Origin: Segetibacter koreensis DSM 18137
GTDB taxonomy: Bacteria; Bacteroidota; Bacteroidia; Chitinophagales; Chitinophagaceae
Assembly (NCBI RefSeq): GCF_000374045.1
Contig: NZ_KB893338.1
Coordinates: forward strand, 1-37,526
Length of the DNA: 37,526 nucleotides
Direction of reading: 5' to 3'
Position 1 is the first letter of the stretch. Every line of letters begins with the position of its first letter. A program made the translations under genes and the position numbers. The notes beneath the pieces are model-generated. The model did not search any database. It was not told the origin of the DNA and saw nothing but the letters and a program-made list of their open reading frames with translations. This document shows, one piece after another, positions 35,929 through 37,526 of this stretch.

Positions 35929-37526
35929 ATGGAAAAAACTCTACCCTCTTTTATTGAGAATACAATTAAATGGAAGAAAGAAAAAAGCTTGTCTTTTAAA
36001 AAGATCGGATTTACATGTTTTGTAAGTGCTTTTGTTTTTTTGTTGGGGTTTGCGCCGGGAAAAAGTTTTGGACAAGATATTTCCTGCACCTGGACTTCTG
36101 TAAACGCAAGTAATTTATGTGTGGGAAGTTCATCAAATTTTACCTTAACTGCAAAAACTGCGGATATTGACGGAGCAGATATTCCTGCGGGAAAACAGGT
36201 ACTAATTACCTTTCCAGACGGGCTTGACCCAACAAGTATTACAAGCGGGAGTACATTCCAAGGATTCGATATATCCCTGACTATATTACCTAACACAGTT
36301 TCTTTTAACGTTCCCAGCGAGATTAGCGTTAGTAAAGGATCTGAGTTTGTCATACTTTTAAACGGCGTTACTAATAAGCTACCTGGTGATCATCAACTTT
36401 CAATGAAAATTGATAATAGCACAGGATCTCAGGACATTTTTGATGCAGGGGTTAATTCCCAGGTTACAATTAATCCTGGTAAACCTACTACTCCCGGAGA
36501 TATTACTGGACCAGTGACAGCATGTAAGAATACAACTGGTAATAATTATTCTATCAATACAGTTACCGACGCAACTTCCTATACCTGGGATTACACAGGT
36601 TCAGGTGCTACTATAACCGGCAGCGGCACAGACGTTACCATAGCTTTTGCAGCTAATGCCACAAGCGGTAACTTAACAGTAACTGCAAATAATTCATGCG
36701 GAAGCAGTGCACCTCAAACTTTGGCTATTACGGTCAATGCTGCACCTGCTATTCCCGGAGATATTACCGGATCAACAACAGCTTGTAAGAATACAACTGG
36801 TAATAATTATTCTATCAATGCAGTTACCGACGCAACTTCCTATACCTGGGATTACACAGGTTCAGGTGTTACAATAACAGGAAGTGGTACAAGCATTACA
36901 GTAGCTTTTGCAGCAAACGCCACAAGCGGAAACTTGTCTGTAACTGCAAATAATGCATGTGGAAGCAGTGCACCTCAAACTTTGGCTATTACGGTCAATG
37001 CTGCACCTGCTACTCCCGGAGATATTACCGGCTCGACAACCGCATGTAAGAATACAACTGGTAATAATTATTCTATCAATGCAGTTACCGACGCAACTTC
37101 CTATACCTGGGATTACACAGGTTCAGGTGCTACTATAACAGGAAGTGGTACAAGCGTTACAGTAGCTTTTGCAGCTAATGCCACAAGCGGTAACTTATCT
37201 GTAACTGCAAACAATGCATGTGGAAGCAGTGCACCTCAAACTTTGGCTATTACGGTCAATGCTGCACCTGCTACTCCCGGAGATATTACCGGCTCGACAA
37301 CCGTATGTAAGAATACAACTGGTAATAATTATTCTATCAATGCAGTTACCGGTGCAACATCCTATACCTGGGATTACACAGGTTCAGGTGTTACAATAAC
37401 AGGAAGTGGTACAAGCATTACAGTAGCTTTTGCAGCTAATGCCACAAGCGGTAACTTATCTGTAACTGCAAACAATTCATGCGGAAACAGCAATGCTAAA
37501 ACTTTGGCTATCACGGTCAATGATAA
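35929..37526 (+). CDS. Giant PKD-like-repeat surface protein, 5' part (3' end outside window)
   Basis: An uninterrupted frame from ATG 35929 to the window edge, 532 codons. The N-terminus (MEKTLPSFIENTIKWKKEKS) and the membrane segment FTCFVSAFVFLLGFAPGKSF closely match the first giant protein, including a 25-base identical DNA stretch around 36020. A beta-rich N-terminal domain follows (about 50-180, beginning SCTWTSVNASNLCVGSS), then four PKD-like domains of exactly 87 residues from 36478. Each has CKNTTGNNYSINAVT and SYTWDYTGSGATITGSGT and ends PQTLAITVNAAPA or similar. The cysteine pair in each unit (CKN and CGS) may form a disulfide. The C-terminus is not visible; a T9SS tail is expected by homology. 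Confidence 0.88.
   Translation, partial: MEKTLPSFIENTIKWKKEKSLSFKKIGFTCFVSAFVFLLGFAPGKSFGQDISCTWTSVNASNLCVGSSSNFTLTAKTADIDGADIPAGKQVLITFPDGLDPTSITSGSTFQGFDISLTILPNTVSFNVPSEISVSKGSEFVILLNGVTNKLPGDHQLSMKIDNSTGSQDIFDAGVNSQVTINPGKPTTPGDITGPVTACKNTTGNNYSINTVTDATSYTWDYTGSGATITGSGTDVTIAFAANATSGNLTVTANNSCGSSAPQTLAITVNAAPAIPGDITGSTTACKNTTGNNYSINAVTDATSYTWDYTGSGVTITGSGTSITVAFAANATSGNLSVTANNACGSSAPQTLAITVNAAPATPGDITGSTTACKNTTGNNYSINAVTDATSYTWDYTGSGATITGSGTSVTVAFAANATSGNLSVTANNACGSSAPQTLAITVNAAPATPGDITGSTTVCKNTTGNNYSINAVTGATSYTWDYTGSGVTITGSGTSITVAFAANATSGNLSVTANNSCGNSNAKTLAITVND
36478..37521 (+). repeat. Four near-identical 261-bp tandem repeats (PKD-like domains)
   Basis: Units begin at 36478, 36739, 37000 and 37261, each exactly 261 bases. 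By eye, units 2, 3 and 4 differ at only a few scattered bases; unit 1 and the end of unit 4 have more changes. Synonymous sites are also conserved, in contrast to the repeat array at 9588. Copy number is likely to vary among strains and may be mis-assembled from short reads. Confidence 0.92.

Noticed and set aside
36478-37521. Possible CRISPR array because of regular repeats
   Set aside because: Units are 261 bases with no spacers, fully in frame and encode PKD-like domains.

Overview
This window comes from a Bacteroidota chromosome, most likely a member of the Chitinophagaceae or a close relative. The evidence is: three secreted proteins that keep a type IX secretion (T9SS) C-terminal sorting domain; promoter elements of the Bacteroidota form TAnnTTTG with little Shine-Dalgarno sequence; a LytS/LytTR two-component pair; a CarboxypepD_reg/TonB-plug/outer-membrane barrel receptor; and an array of ~800-residue MacB/FtsX-type permeases. 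The DNA is AT-rich by eye. No rRNA, tRNA, CRISPR array, phage gene or transposase was seen.

Layout. 1-2026: the end of a large MBG/Ig/post-COAP-1 surface protein with a T9SS tail and a strong terminator. 2090-5290: a YkvA-like membrane protein, the histidine kinase/LytTR response regulator pair (overlapping by 1 base), and a secreted YceI protein. 5570-8304: an 876-residue outer-membrane beta-barrel receptor with its own promoter and terminator. 8491-10229: a 52-residue lmo0937-type membrane peptide and a DUF4097-type secreted protein built from exact 18-residue TSGGS repeats. 10230-21062: an export locus with three paralogous FtsX-like permeases, an ABC ATPase and a TolC-family protein, whose intergenic spacers carry recurring sequence motifs. 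21092-22756 (minus): a fibre-like protein with ~84-residue repeats, a peptidase S74 chaperone domain, a coiled coil and a T9SS tail. 23477-24044: a small PepSY-like secreted protein with promoter and terminator.

24043-27599 (minus strand): an IlvD/Edd sugar-acid dehydratase, an SDR dehydrogenase and an SMP-30 lactonase. Together these look like the upper part of a non-phosphorylative sugar oxidation pathway (sugar to lactone to acid to 2-keto-3-deoxy acid). 27744-28529 (minus): lipB, which carries an unusual low-complexity insert. 28840-29040 (minus): a small one-helix membrane protein. 29519-37526: two paralogous giant surface proteins with nearly the same unusual leader. The first is complete (1895 residues, T9SS tail). 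The second runs off the window and contains four near-identical 261-bp PKD-like repeats.

Overall the window is dominated by cell-envelope and secreted functions. The best candidates for something not well described are the permease cluster with its recurring intergenic motifs, the fusion of an S74 auto-chaperone with a T9SS tail, and the giant-protein pair with a shared 5' leader and homogenised repeats. All functional statements are inferred from reading the sequence; no database search was run.
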